A stretch of DNA of 33,043 nucleotides from Nitrososphaerota archaeon (GCA_028820595.1 JAPPIP010000041.1:1-33043), one strand, 5' to 3'; shown: positions 23,558 to 31,760, numbered from the stretch's first letter. Notes: a model not told the origin generated them from the sequence alone. Numbers and translations: made by a program.

Positions 23558-26500
23558 GACGCTCAAGAAGATACTCGTGCTTGGAAGCGGGGCCATCAAG
23601 ATCGGAGAGGCCGGCGAAAGCCGCTGAAACGGCCGCCATTTCGACTACTCCGGCAGCCAGTGCCTCAAGGCCATACACGAGGACGGACTGGACAGCGTGC
23701 TGATAAACCCGAACATTGCGACAATCCAGACTGACACGCGGTTCGCAGACAAGGTATACCTGCTGCCCGTCACGCCAGACTACGTATCCTCCATAATAGA
23801 GGCCGAGCGGCCAGACGGGATAATGCTTGCGTACGGGGGGCAGACCGCGCTCAACTGCGGCGTCAAGCTTGACGAGTCCGGCGTGCTTGCCAAATACGGC
23901 GTACGCGTGCTCGGCACTCCGGTATCGGGCATCAAGAATACCGAGGACAGGCAGCTCTTCAAGGACGCCATGGGCGGGGCGGGGGTGCCCGTGCTGAGGA
24001 GCAAGACCGTGACAAACTTTGCAGACGCAAAGGCCGTGGCAGAGGAGCTCTCGTACCCCGTGATAATCCGGGTGGCGTACACGCTTGGCGGGCGCGGCGG
24101 GGGTGTCGCGTACAACGAGATCGAACTGCACGAGATTGTGGAGCGCGGCATAAAGGCGAGCCTGGTGGGGCAGGTGCTGATAGAGGAGTACGTGGGCGAG
24201 TGGAAGCAGATCGAGTACGAGGTCATGCAGGACTATTCGGGGAACAGCGTAATCGTGTGCAACATGGAGAACGTCCTGTCCATGAAGGTGCATACGGGCG
24301 ACAACATCGTGGTGGCGCCGTCCCAGACCATAGACAACGCCGAGTACCACATGCTGCGCTCGGCCGCCCTGCGGGCCACCTCGTACGTGGGGATTGTGGG
24401 AGAGTGCAACATACAGTACGCGCTGGCGCCGGACTCTGACCGGTACGTGGCAATTGAGATAAACCCGCGGCTCTCGAGATCCTCGGCGCTTGCAAGCAAG
24501 GCGACCGGATACCCGCTTGCGTACATGTCTGCCAAGATAGGGCTTGGGTACAAGCTGTCCGAGCTTGTCAACCGCATTACGAAAAGCACCACGGCCTGCT
24601 TTGAGCCGTCCCTTGACTACGTGGTCTGCAAGCATCCCCGGTGGGACTTTGCAAAGTTTGAGATGGCCAACAGGCGCCTCGGCCCCACCATGAAGTCCGT
24701 CGGCGAGGTGATGGCGGTGGGCCGCACGTTTGAGGAGTCGTTGCAAAAGGCGATACGCATGCTTGACATTGGGAACGACGGGCTGGCGCTGAACCGCGCG
24801 GACTATACAATATATGGCCACAATGAGGGCGGCGACGGCCGCGCCCCCGACGTCGAGGAGATAGAGGAGCGCCTCTCGCACCATGACGACCGCATACTGT
24901 ACAACGTGGCGGCCGCAATCAAAATGGGGATAAGCACCGAGCGGATATACAAGCTGTCCGCGATCGACCCGTGGTTCATAGAAAAGATACGGCACGTGGT
25001 GCAGGTTGCCGACAGGCTCGTCTCAAACGACGGCAAAGGCGGCAGAACCGGAGCCGATGACGACAACAGCAGCAGCAGCGGCGACAACAGCAGCGGCGAC
25101 AACAGTAGTGGCAGCAGCAGCGAGGTGCCCGCACGCCTCATGTGGGAGGCAAAAAAGGCGGGATTCTCCGACGCGCAGATAGCGCGTGCGCGCCAGACGT
25201 CCCCTGACGCCGTCCGAGAATGGCGCAAGTCGATGGGCGTCACTCCGTCTGTAAAGCAGATAGACACGCTGGCGGCCGAATGGCCCGCCGTGACAAACTA
25301 CCTGTACGTGACGTACGGGGGCGGCCACGACGACGTGCGCCTGTCCGGCCACGACGACCGCGGAATCGTGGTGGTGGGGGCGGGGCCCTACCGCATAGGA
25401 AGCAGCGTGGAGTTTGACTGGGGGACCGTAAACATGGTGTGGGGGCTGCAGGAGAACGGCGAGAAGAACGTGGTCGTAGTCAACTGCAACCCCGAGACGG
25501 TCTCTACCGACTATGACATCTGCTCCCGCCTCTACTTTGAGGAGCTTACGCAGGAGAGGCTGCTTGACATATCCGACTTTGAGAGGCCAAAGGGGGTCAT
25601 AACGTGCGTCGGGGGGCAGACTGCAAACAACCTTACGCTGGGCGCGGCGCGCCGCGGCGTCCACATCATGGGGACTGCCGCCTCCGACGTCGACAGGGCC
25701 GAGGACCGCTCAAAGTTCAGCGCCGAGCTTGACAAGCTGCGCATACGGCAGCCGGAATGGCAGGCGTTTGCCAGCATGGCAGACGCGCGCGCCTTTGCGT
25801 CCTCAGTCGGCTACCCGGTTATAGTGAGGCCCTCGTACGTGCTGTCCGGCGCCGCGATGAAGGTGGTGTGGTCCCGGGACGAGCTCAGCACGTATGTCAG
25901 GGAGGCGGCCGACGTCTCGCCCGACCACCCGGTCGTGATATCAAAGTTCATGCTCAACTCGCTGGAGGTCGACGTGGACGGCGTGGCCGACGGCAAGGAC
26001 GTGGTGATAGGGGCGATCGTGGAGCATATAGACAGCGCCGGCGTGCACTCGGGGGACGCCATGATGTGCATCCCGCCCTGGCGCCTGAGCAACAACACCG
26101 TAGACACCATCACCGAGTACACCGAGAAGATCGCCCTGACCTTTGGCGTGAGGGGCCCGTTCAACCTGCAGTTTCTGGTGAGCGACGGGCAGGTGTACGT
26201 GATAGAGCTGAACATAAGGGCCTCGCGGTCCATGCCGTTTGTCTCAAAGTTCGTGCGCTCAAACCTCATCGCGCTTGCGGCCCGGGCGATTCTCGGCAAG
26301 CCCCTGAGCCCCATACCCGAGGAGAAGTGGCGCCGCACCGCCACGTACGGGATAAAGGTGCCGCAGTTCTCCTTTATGCAGCTAGACGGGGCCGACATTG
26401 CGCTGGGAGTCGAGATGCAGTCGACGGGCGAGGCCGCCTGCTTTGGGAACAGCTTTTATGACGCCCTCTCAAAGGGGCTCACCTCCGTGGGCTACAACCT

Positions 26501-26945
26501 GCCCGATTCCGGGGCCGCGCTGGTGACGGTGGGCGGGGCCAGGAACAAGGAAAAGCTGATTCCGGCAATCGCAAAGCTAAAGGATCTCGGGTTCGAGATC
26601 ATGGCAACGGAGCACACCGCAGAGTTCATCTCCGAGGTGGTGGGGCCTGTCCGCACGGTCCACAAGATATCCGAGCCGGATCGCAAGCCGAACATCGCGG
26701 ACCTGCTGTACGAGCGCAAGATTGACTTTATACTCAACATACCGAGCACCTCGACCTTGGAAAAATACGTCGGGATGCTGGAGGACGAGTACCAGATCCG
26801 CCGCAAGGCGCTCGAGCTCGGGGTCCCGGTCCTGACTACAGTCGAGCTTGCAGACTCTTTTGTAAAGACTTTGGAGTGGCTGCGCACAAACAAGACGACA
26901 AGGGACCATCTGCCGCCGTATTCTGACGGCAGCGGCAATCGGTAA
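23544..26945 (+). CDS. carB: Carbamoyl-phosphate synthase large subunit, interrupted near the N-terminus by an in-frame TGA
   Basis: About 1,130 codons. CarB makes carbamoyl phosphate from bicarbonate, ATP and ammonia. Both ATP-grasp halves and the C-terminal MGS-like domain are present: GGQTALNCG, VIIRVAYTLGGRGGGVAYN, VAIEINPRLSRSSALASKATGYPLAY; then GAGPYRIGSSVEFDWGTVN, NPETVSTDYD, IVRPSYVLSGAAMKVV, ELNIRASRSMPFVSKF; and lastly ALVTVGGARNKEKLI...NIPST. Conserved N-terminal sequence begins PKNETLKKILVLGSGAIKIGEAGE from 23547, preceded by CTG 23544 where an ATG is expected. It then carries 21 extra bases (23619-23639) with TGA at 23625-23627 before FDYSGSQCLKAIHEDG resumes in the same frame. 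The uninterrupted part starts with GTG 23697. An ATG at 23554 overlaps the carA stop but opens a different, 49-codon frame. A Ser/Asp-rich linker (about 25066-25122) comes from AGC/GAC repeats. Enzyme function is not certain unless the stop is bypassed or an artefact. Confidence 0.85.
23619..23639 (+). other. 21-nt in-frame insertion with TGA stop inside carB
   Basis: Splits the conserved GEAGE/FDYSGS motif. Removing exactly these 21 bases restores GEAGEFDYSGSQ with frame unchanged. Bases 23613-23637 can fold: GGCG pairs with CGCC, AAA bulges out, GCCG pairs with CGGC around a CTGAAA loop. Confidence 0.85.
25066..25122 (+). repeat. Triplet-repeat tract (AGC/GAC/AAC) in carB
   Basis: Imperfect AAC-AGC-AGC-GGC-GAC units encode DNSSSSGDNSSGDNSSGSSS between the two CarB halves. 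It is a low-complexity linker expansion. Confidence 0.8.
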
Positions 26946-27139
26946 CTACGACGACGGCGGTCTGAGAATAGGCGCCGCCAAGCGCCGTGACGGCCGCGCG
27001 CGACGGACAGGGACACGCCCGCGGTGCGCAGGTGCCTTGCGGCTCCGCTGCCGCCGGACCCCCCGCCGGCAGCCCCCGCCGCCACGCGCTCCGCAAGCAT
27101 GGTGGGCCACCCCCGGGTATCCTTGGATGGGACATAGCG

Positions 27140-27145
27140 TTATAC
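27140..27145 (+). promoter_or_regulatory. TATA-like box for the SWIM-type gene
   Basis: TTATAC, the same hexamer as at cdvC, is centred about 25 nt before GTG 27168 but only about 10 nt before ATG 27153. It supports GTG as the leaderless start. Confidence 0.5.
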
Positions 27146-27167
27146 GCACCGCATGCGACTAACCGTT

Positions 27168-27527
27168 GTGAGCGCGCATGACTCTTCCTCGGCAGCCGCC
27201 GGTACGGAGGCCGACGCCCCCCCGGATTCCGCTGCAGCCAGGGCCCTCTCTACCGCGTCGGCAGGCAGGGTGAAGGTGCACCGGTTTGAACCGAGTGGGA
27301 GGAGCATAATGACCGTGGTGGGAAAGGGGGACGAGCACTGGGTGGACTCGGGCATGGGGTTCTGCTCGTGCCGCGCGTTCTATTTTGCGATGACGCGCGG
27401 CGGGAATCCGTCGTGCTACCACATAAAGTCGGCCCGCGTCGCGCTGGACTCTGGAAAGGCCGAGGTGATTGTGTTTGGCGACGAGGAGTTTGACGATTTT
27501 GTGCGGGGGCTCGTGCCGGAACTATAG
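27168..27527 (+). CDS. Small SWIM-type zinc-finger protein
   Basis: 119 aa from GTG 27168 (124 aa if ATG 27153). After an Ala/Ser-rich start, a beta-strand part (VKVHRFEPSGRSIMTVVGKGDEHWVDSGMGF) leads to CSCRAFYFAMTRGGNPSCYHIKSARVAL, the C-x-C...C-x-H arrangement of SWIM zinc fingers. It ends VIVFGDEEFDDFVRGLVPEL. Archaeal stand-alone SWIM proteins are mostly uncharacterised; DNA or protein binding is the usual suggestion. The GTG start is chosen from the TATA position. It is a single-gene unit on the plus strand after carB. Confidence 0.75.
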   Translation: MSAHDSSSAAAGTEADAPPDSAAARALSTASAGRVKVHRFEPSGRSIMTVVGKGDEHWVDSGMGFCSCRAFYFAMTRGGNPSCYHIKSARVALDSGKAEVIVFGDEEFDDFVRGLVPEL

Positions 27528-27621
27528 GGCGCCTGCGCCGCTGTCTCTGTAGGTGGTTGTCGCCGTTGGCGTGTCACGGGGGTGTCTGGTCATGGGCTGG
27601 CGCCCCTTCCCAAATGCCACA

Positions 27622-27629
27622 GTTAATAG
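27622..27629 (+). promoter_or_regulatory. TATA-like box for the small gene at 27675
   Basis: GTTAATAG lies about 25 nt before TTG 27651 and about 49 nt before ATG 27675, so either a leaderless TTG start or a short 5' leader follows. Confidence 0.4.
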
Positions 27630-27674
27630 GGTTCCTGCGCGTATCCATAGTTGACATGGAAGGAATGCGTGCAG

Positions 27675-27974
27675 ATGCCCGATGAGATCGGAATCAACTC
27701 AGAAGTGGAGAGACTGGCAAACCTGATGCTGCACGACGGGATCCCTGCCGACGAGCAGGACCACGGCAAGCTTGAGCCGTATGCGCGGCAGGTGCGCCTT
27801 GACGCATGCGGCATCTCGGAATCCGACGAGAACAGGGACGAAAAGGCGATGAACGTCGTATACGAGGCCCTCTTGTACCGGAAGATGAAGGCCTCTGATG
27901 AGGGCGGCGGCAGTCGCGGCCGGAGCACAAGCATACTTGACCGGGGCTCCGAGTTCGGGGCCGGCTTTAGCTAG
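27675..27974 (+). CDS. Small charged protein of unknown function
   Basis: 99 aa, not recognised. MPDEIGINSEVERLANLMLHDGIPADEQ opens a mainly helical, acidic protein with EKAMNVVYEALLYRKMKAS in the second half and a Gly/Ser/Arg-rich tail. No membrane segment. In-frame alternatives are TTG 27651, favoured by TATA spacing, and GTG 27669. The gene is convergent with the next one; only one base separates the two stop codons. Confidence 0.6.
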   Translation: MPDEIGINSEVERLANLMLHDGIPADEQDHGKLEPYARQVRLDACGISESDENRDEKAMNVVYEALLYRKMKASDEGGGSRGRSTSILDRGSEFGAGFS

Positions 27975-27975
27975 C

Positions 27976-28275
27976 TCACCCAAGCGGTATCGTATCTATC
28001 ACGTCGCTGGATACGCCCTTCCACAGTCCTATCATGCCCTCCGGCTCCACCTGCTCGACCTTTGTTATGCGCTGTATCTTTATGTGATCCGGGTTGGGCG
28101 GCATCCAGAGCATGGCCATGTAGTCGTCCACGTTCCCCACTGCATCGGGCCTTGCCATTGTTATCTTGTCCGCGCCAAATCCCGAGGATGTCAGGGCGGC
28201 CGTCGCCTTTTCCCTGAGGTCCATCCTGCCGTGCAAGAAGAGGTAGACATACTTTGTAGTGTCGTACTCTGCCAT
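27976..28275 (-). CDS. Conserved-looking small protein of unknown function
   Basis: 99 aa starting MAEYDTTKYVYLFLHGRMDLREKATAALTSSGFGADKITMARPDAVGNVDDYMAMLWMPPNPDHIKIQRITKVEQVEP. The alternating hydrophobic strands and helix look like a small alpha/beta ferredoxin-like fold, but I do not recognise the family. The start is set by a TATA-like box at 28298-28303; an in-frame upstream ATG at 28305 would precede it. No signal peptide. Its stop codon is next to that of the convergent plus-strand gene. Confidence 0.65.
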   Translation of the reverse strand: MAEYDTTKYVYLFLHGRMDLREKATAALTSSGFGADKITMARPDAVGNVDDYMAMLWMPPNPDHIKIQRITKVEQVEPEGMIGLWKGVSSDVIDTIPLG

Positions 28276-28297
28276 GCAGTGCGGTCGAGACTGGCGG

Positions 28298-28303
28298 TAA
28301 ATC
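28298..28303 (-). promoter_or_regulatory. TATA-like box for the gene ending at 27976
   Basis: Minus-strand GATTTA is centred about 26 nt before ATG 28275. Confidence 0.45.
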
Positions 28304-28574
28304 AACCTTTCTGACTGACGTGATCCGCGTGGCGGCCATACGCACCCCCGGGTCTATCCCGCATTCGTTTCCTGGCTCTCCATGTCCTGCCATTCTGGGT
28401 GTAGAACTTCAACGGCCTGAGCGTGAGCCGGCGGCCAACTGACGGACACAAGGGCGTGCGCACGGCCCTGATCCGTACCGGGATCCGCCTTGCGCATCGG
28501 GGTTCCAGAGCACATGCATGGTGCGCAAGGGGGAGGGGGCGATCCCCCTCGAAGACGGCGGCGGCCGCAATAGG
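28304..28574. other. Gene-free intergenic stretch with a GC hairpin
   Basis: Between divergent genes. No supported reading frame or RNA gene. It contains an inverted repeat at 28533-28550: GAGGGGG, loop CGAT, CCCCCTC. Confidence 0.5.
28533..28550. repeat. Perfect 7-bp inverted repeat with 4-nt loop
   Basis: GAGGGGG-CGAT-CCCCCTC, about 25 bp upstream of the atpF TATA box; a possible regulator site or structure. Confidence 0.6.
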
Positions 28575-28582
28575 GTTAAATT
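28575..28582 (+). promoter_or_regulatory. TATA-like box for the ATPase subunit F gene
   Basis: GTTAAATT is centred about 26 nt before ATG 28604. Confidence 0.55.
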
Positions 28583-28603
28583 GGAACGGGCAGTCGGCAG
28601 GGC

Positions 28604-28897
28604 ATGAAGGTAGTCACGGTTGGCAGCAAGTCATTTGTTACTAGCTTTCAGCTTGCCGGGGTCCAGGGCGTGATATCCGAGGATCCGCGCGAGGCGCTCG
28701 GGCACATACGCAAGCTGACCGACGACTCCGATGTGGGGCTGGTGCTGGTAAGCGACGACGTGACAAAGGAGATCGGGGACGCGCTGACGGCGCTGCGCGC
28801 AGAAAAGTCCGCCCTGGTGTTTGCACTGCCTGCGGCCGGAAGCGAAAAGACAGAGGTCGACTACAGGGCGATGCTAAAAAAGATCCTCGGGGTCTGA
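28604..28897 (+). CDS. atpF: A-type (V-type) ATP synthase subunit F
   Basis: 97 aa, the expected size. MKVVTVGSKSFVTSFQLAGVQGVI, then DVGLVLVSDDVTKEIGDAL and ALVFALPAAGSEKTEVDYRAMLKKILGV match the central-stalk subunit F (NtpG/AtpF) of archaeal A-type ATPases, with the conserved G-x-x-x-x-x-x-G-F-x-L-A-G start and the D-Y-x-x-M-x-K-x-x-L-G-V end. It couples rotation between the A1 head and the membrane ring. It stands alone here with its own TATA box; no other ATPase subunit is in the window, unlike the contiguous operons of most archaea. Confidence 0.85.
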   Translation: MKVVTVGSKSFVTSFQLAGVQGVISEDPREALGHIRKLTDDSDVGLVLVSDDVTKEIGDALTALRAEKSALVFALPAAGSEKTEVDYRAMLKKILGV

Positions 28898-28934
28898 CTG
28901 CCAGCGTCTGCTAGCGGTGGCCCGATTGGCATTC

Positions 28935-28941
28935 TATTTAT
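28935..28941 (+). promoter_or_regulatory. TATA-like box for the zinc dehydrogenase gene
   Basis: TATTTAT is centred about 29 nt before ATG 28967 and overlaps the alternative in-frame ATG 28940, which is thereby excluded. Confidence 0.65.
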
Positions 28942-28966
28942 GGCTGGCCGCGCGCATCCGATTCTA

Positions 28967-30046
28967 ATGAAGACCGTAACGGTGGCGGGGCCATCGCAGG
29001 TGAGGGTGCTTGATAATGAGGATGCCAGGCCGGGGCCCGGCGAACTCGTAGTCGAGATGAAGGCCTGCGGCATATGCGGCTCTGACCTTGAGAAGGTGTT
29101 CGGGCAGTACGGGCAGCCGTCGATGCGGCTCGGCCACGAGCCTGCCGGGGTCGTGGCGGACGTGGGGGGGCCTGCCGCCGACGGCCCCGATGGCGGCGCA
29201 CGCCCCGTAGGGTTCTCCAGGGGTGACAGGGTCTTTACGCATCACCACGTCCCGTGCTACTCGTGCCACCTGTGCGCGCACGGGCAGGAGACCATGTGCC
29301 CGAGATACTACGAGACCAACCTGTCGCCGTGCGGCCTCTCAGAACGGTACGTGGTTCCTGCATGGAACGTCTCGCACGGGGGCGTCCTGAAACTGTCTGA
29401 CTCCACCACGTTTGCCGAGGCCGCGATGATAGAGCCGCTTGCGTGCTGCGTGAGGGCGTGGCGCAAGATCGACCACCGTCCTGGGGACAGCGTGGCAGTG
29501 TACGGCGTGGGGCCGACCGGGATAATGCACGTCATGCTAGCGGCGATGCGGAACTCGTCGAGCATAACGTGCCTTGACCTGAACGACTACCGCCTGCAGT
29601 TTGCATCGGATGTAATGGGGGAGGACCACTCGCCCGCCGTACGGACGGCGCGCTCCGATGACGGCTCGCGGCGGGACGTGATACTGGGCCAGAGCGGGGG
29701 GCTTGGCGCCGACGTGTCGATAGTGGCCACGAGCAGCATTCAGGCCCTCGCGGACGCGATATCCATGACGCGCAAGGGCGGCACGGTGATGATGTTCGGC
29801 GTGCCGTCAAAGGGCGCGACGATGGAGGCGGACATGGCCGACATCTACTCGCGCGAGATCACCCTTCTTACAAGCTATGCCGCGTCCGACCGCGATACCG
29901 CCGAGGCGCTCGGACTGATCGAGTCTGGAAAGATCGACGTCGGCCGGCTCGTCACGCACTCCTACGGCCTGTCCGACTCGCAGAGGGCGTTTGAGCACGC
30001 GCGCGCGGGAGACGGGGCGATGAAGATAATTATAACGGGCGACTGA
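28967..30046 (+). CDS. Zinc-dependent medium-chain alcohol/threonine/sorbitol-type dehydrogenase
   Basis: 359 aa. The GroES-like N-domain has the catalytic zinc site CGICGSDLEKVFG and RLGHEPAGVV, and the structural zinc four-Cys loop (CYSCHLCAHGQETMC) followed by FAEAAMIEPLACCVRAW. The Rossmann domain begins VAVYGVGPTGIMHVMLAAM (GxGxxG). The C-terminus TRKGGTVMMFGVPSKG and FEHARAGDGAMKIIITGD is family-typical. Substrate is not clear; neighbours in the family act on threonine, polyols or aldehydes with NAD(P). Gene spacing suggests a single unit. The stretch ADVGGPAADGPDGGARP between the two zinc motifs is a lineage-specific loop. Confidence 0.9.
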   Translation: MKTVTVAGPSQVRVLDNEDARPGPGELVVEMKACGICGSDLEKVFGQYGQPSMRLGHEPAGVVADVGGPAADGPDGGARPVGFSRGDRVFTHHHVPCYSCHLCAHGQETMCPRYYETNLSPCGLSERYVVPAWNVSHGGVLKLSDSTTFAEAAMIEPLACCVRAWRKIDHRPGDSVAVYGVGPTGIMHVMLAAMRNSSSITCLDLNDYRLQFASDVMGEDHSPAVRTARSDDGSRRDVILGQSGGLGADVSIVATSSIQALADAISMTRKGGTVMMFGVPSKGATMEADMADIYSREITLLTSYAASDRDTAEALGLIESGKIDVGRLVTHSYGLSDSQRAFEHARAGDGAMKIIITGD

Positions 30047-30070
30047 CCCGCGGCGGCCACCCGCCTAGGC

Positions 30071-30080
30071 TTATATTTAG
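30071..30080 (+). promoter_or_regulatory. TATA-like box for the zinc-ribbon/LsrF fusion gene
   Basis: TTATATTTAG is centred about 42 nt before ATG 30117, predicting transcription start near 30102 and a short leader. GGAG (30104-30107) then lies about 10 nt before that ATG. Confidence 0.55.
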
Positions 30081-30116
30081 ACGGGCGGCATGCGTTCAGT
30101 GTTGGAGTGCAAGCAG

Positions 30117-31286
30117 ATGTGTGCCGATTCAAAGGCCTCCAAGCCGGCCGACGGCAGGGGCAGGTACGAGGTGGGGCAGCGCCGCTGCAACACGTGCGGC
30201 GTGTTCTTTGACACCGCGAACATGCACTGCCAGTGCTGCGGTACCAAGCTCAGGACAAAGCCGCGCTCAAAGGCGGGCAAGGAGAGGCTGGCGGCCGTCC
30301 ACTCCGGATCCGCCGCGACGGCCGCAGAGGCGGCGGCCCCGAATCCTGCCAAGACAAAACCCGCATCTGCCCCCGAGCCGAAACGGGCGGCAAAGACGTC
30401 GGACTCCAAGCCGCAGAAAGGACGGAACGGCGCTGCGACGACGACTGCCAAATCGGCCGCCGCTGTTGCCACCGCGCGCGGCCCGAATCTTGGCGGAATG
30501 GACTGGGGGCTTGCAAACAGAATGGCGTCCATAATCAGGCCCGAGGACAGCCGCGCCCTTATGCTTGCCGTGGATCACGGATACTTTCTAGGGCCCACTG
30601 AGAGGCTCGAGGAGCCCGACAGGGTCATAGCCCCCCTCTTGGAATACTGCGACTCGCTCATGCTGACGCGCGGAGTCCAGCGCACGTCGGTTCCTCCGAC
30701 CACCCGGACCCCGATGGTGCTCCGCGTGTCCGGCGGTTCTAGCATCATAGGGGAGGATCTGTCCCAGGAGGATGTCACGGTATCCATACAGGACGCCATA
30801 AGGCTCAACGCCTCGGCCCTTGCGCTCTCCATCTTTGTCGGCTCAAAGTACGAGTACCAGACCATAGCGAACCTGGGACGGCTTGTAGGCCGGGCGCAGG
30901 AGTACGGCATCCCGGTACTCGCCGTCACGGCAGTCGGCAAGGAGCTCGGCAAGGACGCCAGGTACCTGTCGCTTGCGTGCAGGATCGCCGCCGAGCAGGG
31001 CGCGCACATTGTAAAGACGTACTATTGCGAGGACTTTGAAAAGGTCACAAGGTCGTGCCCCGTCCCGATTATAGTTGCCGGTGGGAAAAAGATACCAGAG
31101 CGGGACGCGCTGGAGCTCACATACAATTCCATACGCGGGGGCGCGGTAGGGGTGGACATGGGGCGCAACATATGGCAGTCAGACCACCCGGTCGCAATGA
31201 TACGCGCGGTCCGCTCCATCGTTCACGGCACAAACGACGTGGACCGGGCGTATCGCATGTACCTTGACTTGGCAAAGCCCGGCTAG
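30117..31286 (+). CDS. Zinc-ribbon protein fused to an LsrF-like class I aldolase/thiolase
   Basis: 389 aa. Residues 1-55 (MCADSKASKP...GRYEVGQRRCNTCGVFFD...CQCCGTKLRTKPRSK) match the small stand-alone thaumarchaeal zinc-ribbon proteins, with Cys pairs near 24/27 and 38/41. An Ala/Lys/Pro-rich linker (about 60-120) joins a full DeoC/LacD-type TIM barrel. That barrel is strikingly like E. coli LsrF, 3-hydroxy-5-phosphonooxypentane-2,4-dione thiolase: AVDHGYFLGPTERLEEP (His154), LTRGVQRTSVPPTTRTPMVLRVSG, AHIVKTYYCEDF (Schiff-base Lys300), IIVAGGKKIPERDALE and GVDMGRNIWQSDHPVAMIRAV. LsrF acts on phospho-AI-2; in archaea related enzymes are fructose-bisphosphate aldolases or 2-amino-3,7-dideoxy-heptulosonate synthases, so the substrate here is open. 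Alternative starts are ATG 30090 and TTG 30102. Confidence 0.9.
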   Translation: MCADSKASKPADGRGRYEVGQRRCNTCGVFFDTANMHCQCCGTKLRTKPRSKAGKERLAAVHSGSAATAAEAAAPNPAKTKPASAPEPKRAAKTSDSKPQKGRNGAATTTAKSAAAVATARGPNLGGMDWGLANRMASIIRPEDSRALMLAVDHGYFLGPTERLEEPDRVIAPLLEYCDSLMLTRGVQRTSVPPTTRTPMVLRVSGGSSIIGEDLSQEDVTVSIQDAIRLNASALALSIFVGSKYEYQTIANLGRLVGRAQEYGIPVLAVTAVGKELGKDARYLSLACRIAAEQGAHIVKTYYCEDFEKVTRSCPVPIIVAGGKKIPERDALELTYNSIRGGAVGVDMGRNIWQSDHPVAMIRAVRSIVHGTNDVDRAYRMYLDLAKPG

Positions 31287-31329
31287 CGCGCGACGATGAC
31301 GAGGACGCCGGCAGCTTCTGACCTCTCTG

Positions 31330-31734
31330 TCAGTCCGTCCTTGAGAGGTGTATGTGGACTATCTTCCATGCGGCGCCATCCTTTATCAGCACGAACGTCG
31401 CTCGTCCCGACACGGTCATGTGCTTGCCTGTAAACGACTTGTTGTCTACCAGCATGCCGGCCTGCACCAGTTCTGCTGCCACCACCGCCGCGTCATCGTA
31501 CACGCTTATCTTTGGGTTCTTTATCTCGTATGAATAGTCCGATATGCTCACAAAGCGCAGCTCTTCGAGCTCGATGGTCTCCCTGTACCCCTTGAGGTCG
31601 TACGGCGGCAGGTCGCTGAAGCTCGAGAACCTCGAGTCGTCAAGCTGTATCTCCCCGAGCCTCGACAGGTCCTTTGTGATCCCCGCCCTGAAGAACTCCT
31701 CGATCACGCTGATTACGCTGCCGCTCTCGCCCAA
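31330..31734 (-). CDS. NTF2-like (SnoaL/DUF4440-type) protein
   Basis: 134 aa. The cone-shaped NTF2-like fold is visible as an N-terminal helix (VISVIEEFFRAGITKDLSRLGEIQ), then KISVYDDAAVVAAELVQAGMLVDNKSFTGKHMTVSGRATFVLIKDGAAWKIVHIHLSR, ending in the family-typical W-K-I-V-H-x-H-x-S. Such proteins are small-molecule-binding or isomerase-like; no function can be assigned. The start is TTG 31734, supported by the TATA-like box at 31761; no ATG lies upstream in frame. Followed on the plus strand side by the convergent LsrF-like gene. Confidence 0.75.
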   Translation of the reverse strand: MGESGSVISVIEEFFRAGITKDLSRLGEIQLDDSRFSSFSDLPPYDLKGYRETIELEELRFVSISDYSYEIKNPKISVYDDAAVVAAELVQAGMLVDNKSFTGKHMTVSGRATFVLIKDGAAWKIVHIHLSRTD

Positions 31735-31760
31735 GCCGCTGTTGTCACGCGCGGTATCGG

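Noticed and set aside
23613-23637. Canonical bulge-helix-bulge intron in carB
   Set aside because: Only a bulge-helix-loop can be drawn; the second 3-nt bulge at the required 3' splice position is absent, so splicing is kept as a hypothesis only.
23554-23703. ATG overlapping the carA stop (ATGA) opening a 49-codon frame before carB
   Set aside because: The protein (MRRSRRYSCLEAG...) is an out-of-frame reading of conserved carB sequence and ends at the carB frame; conserved CarB residues are in the other frame.
28423-28644. 73-codon frame overlapping the atpF start
   Set aside because: Basic low-information sequence, contains the atpF promoter, no start signals.
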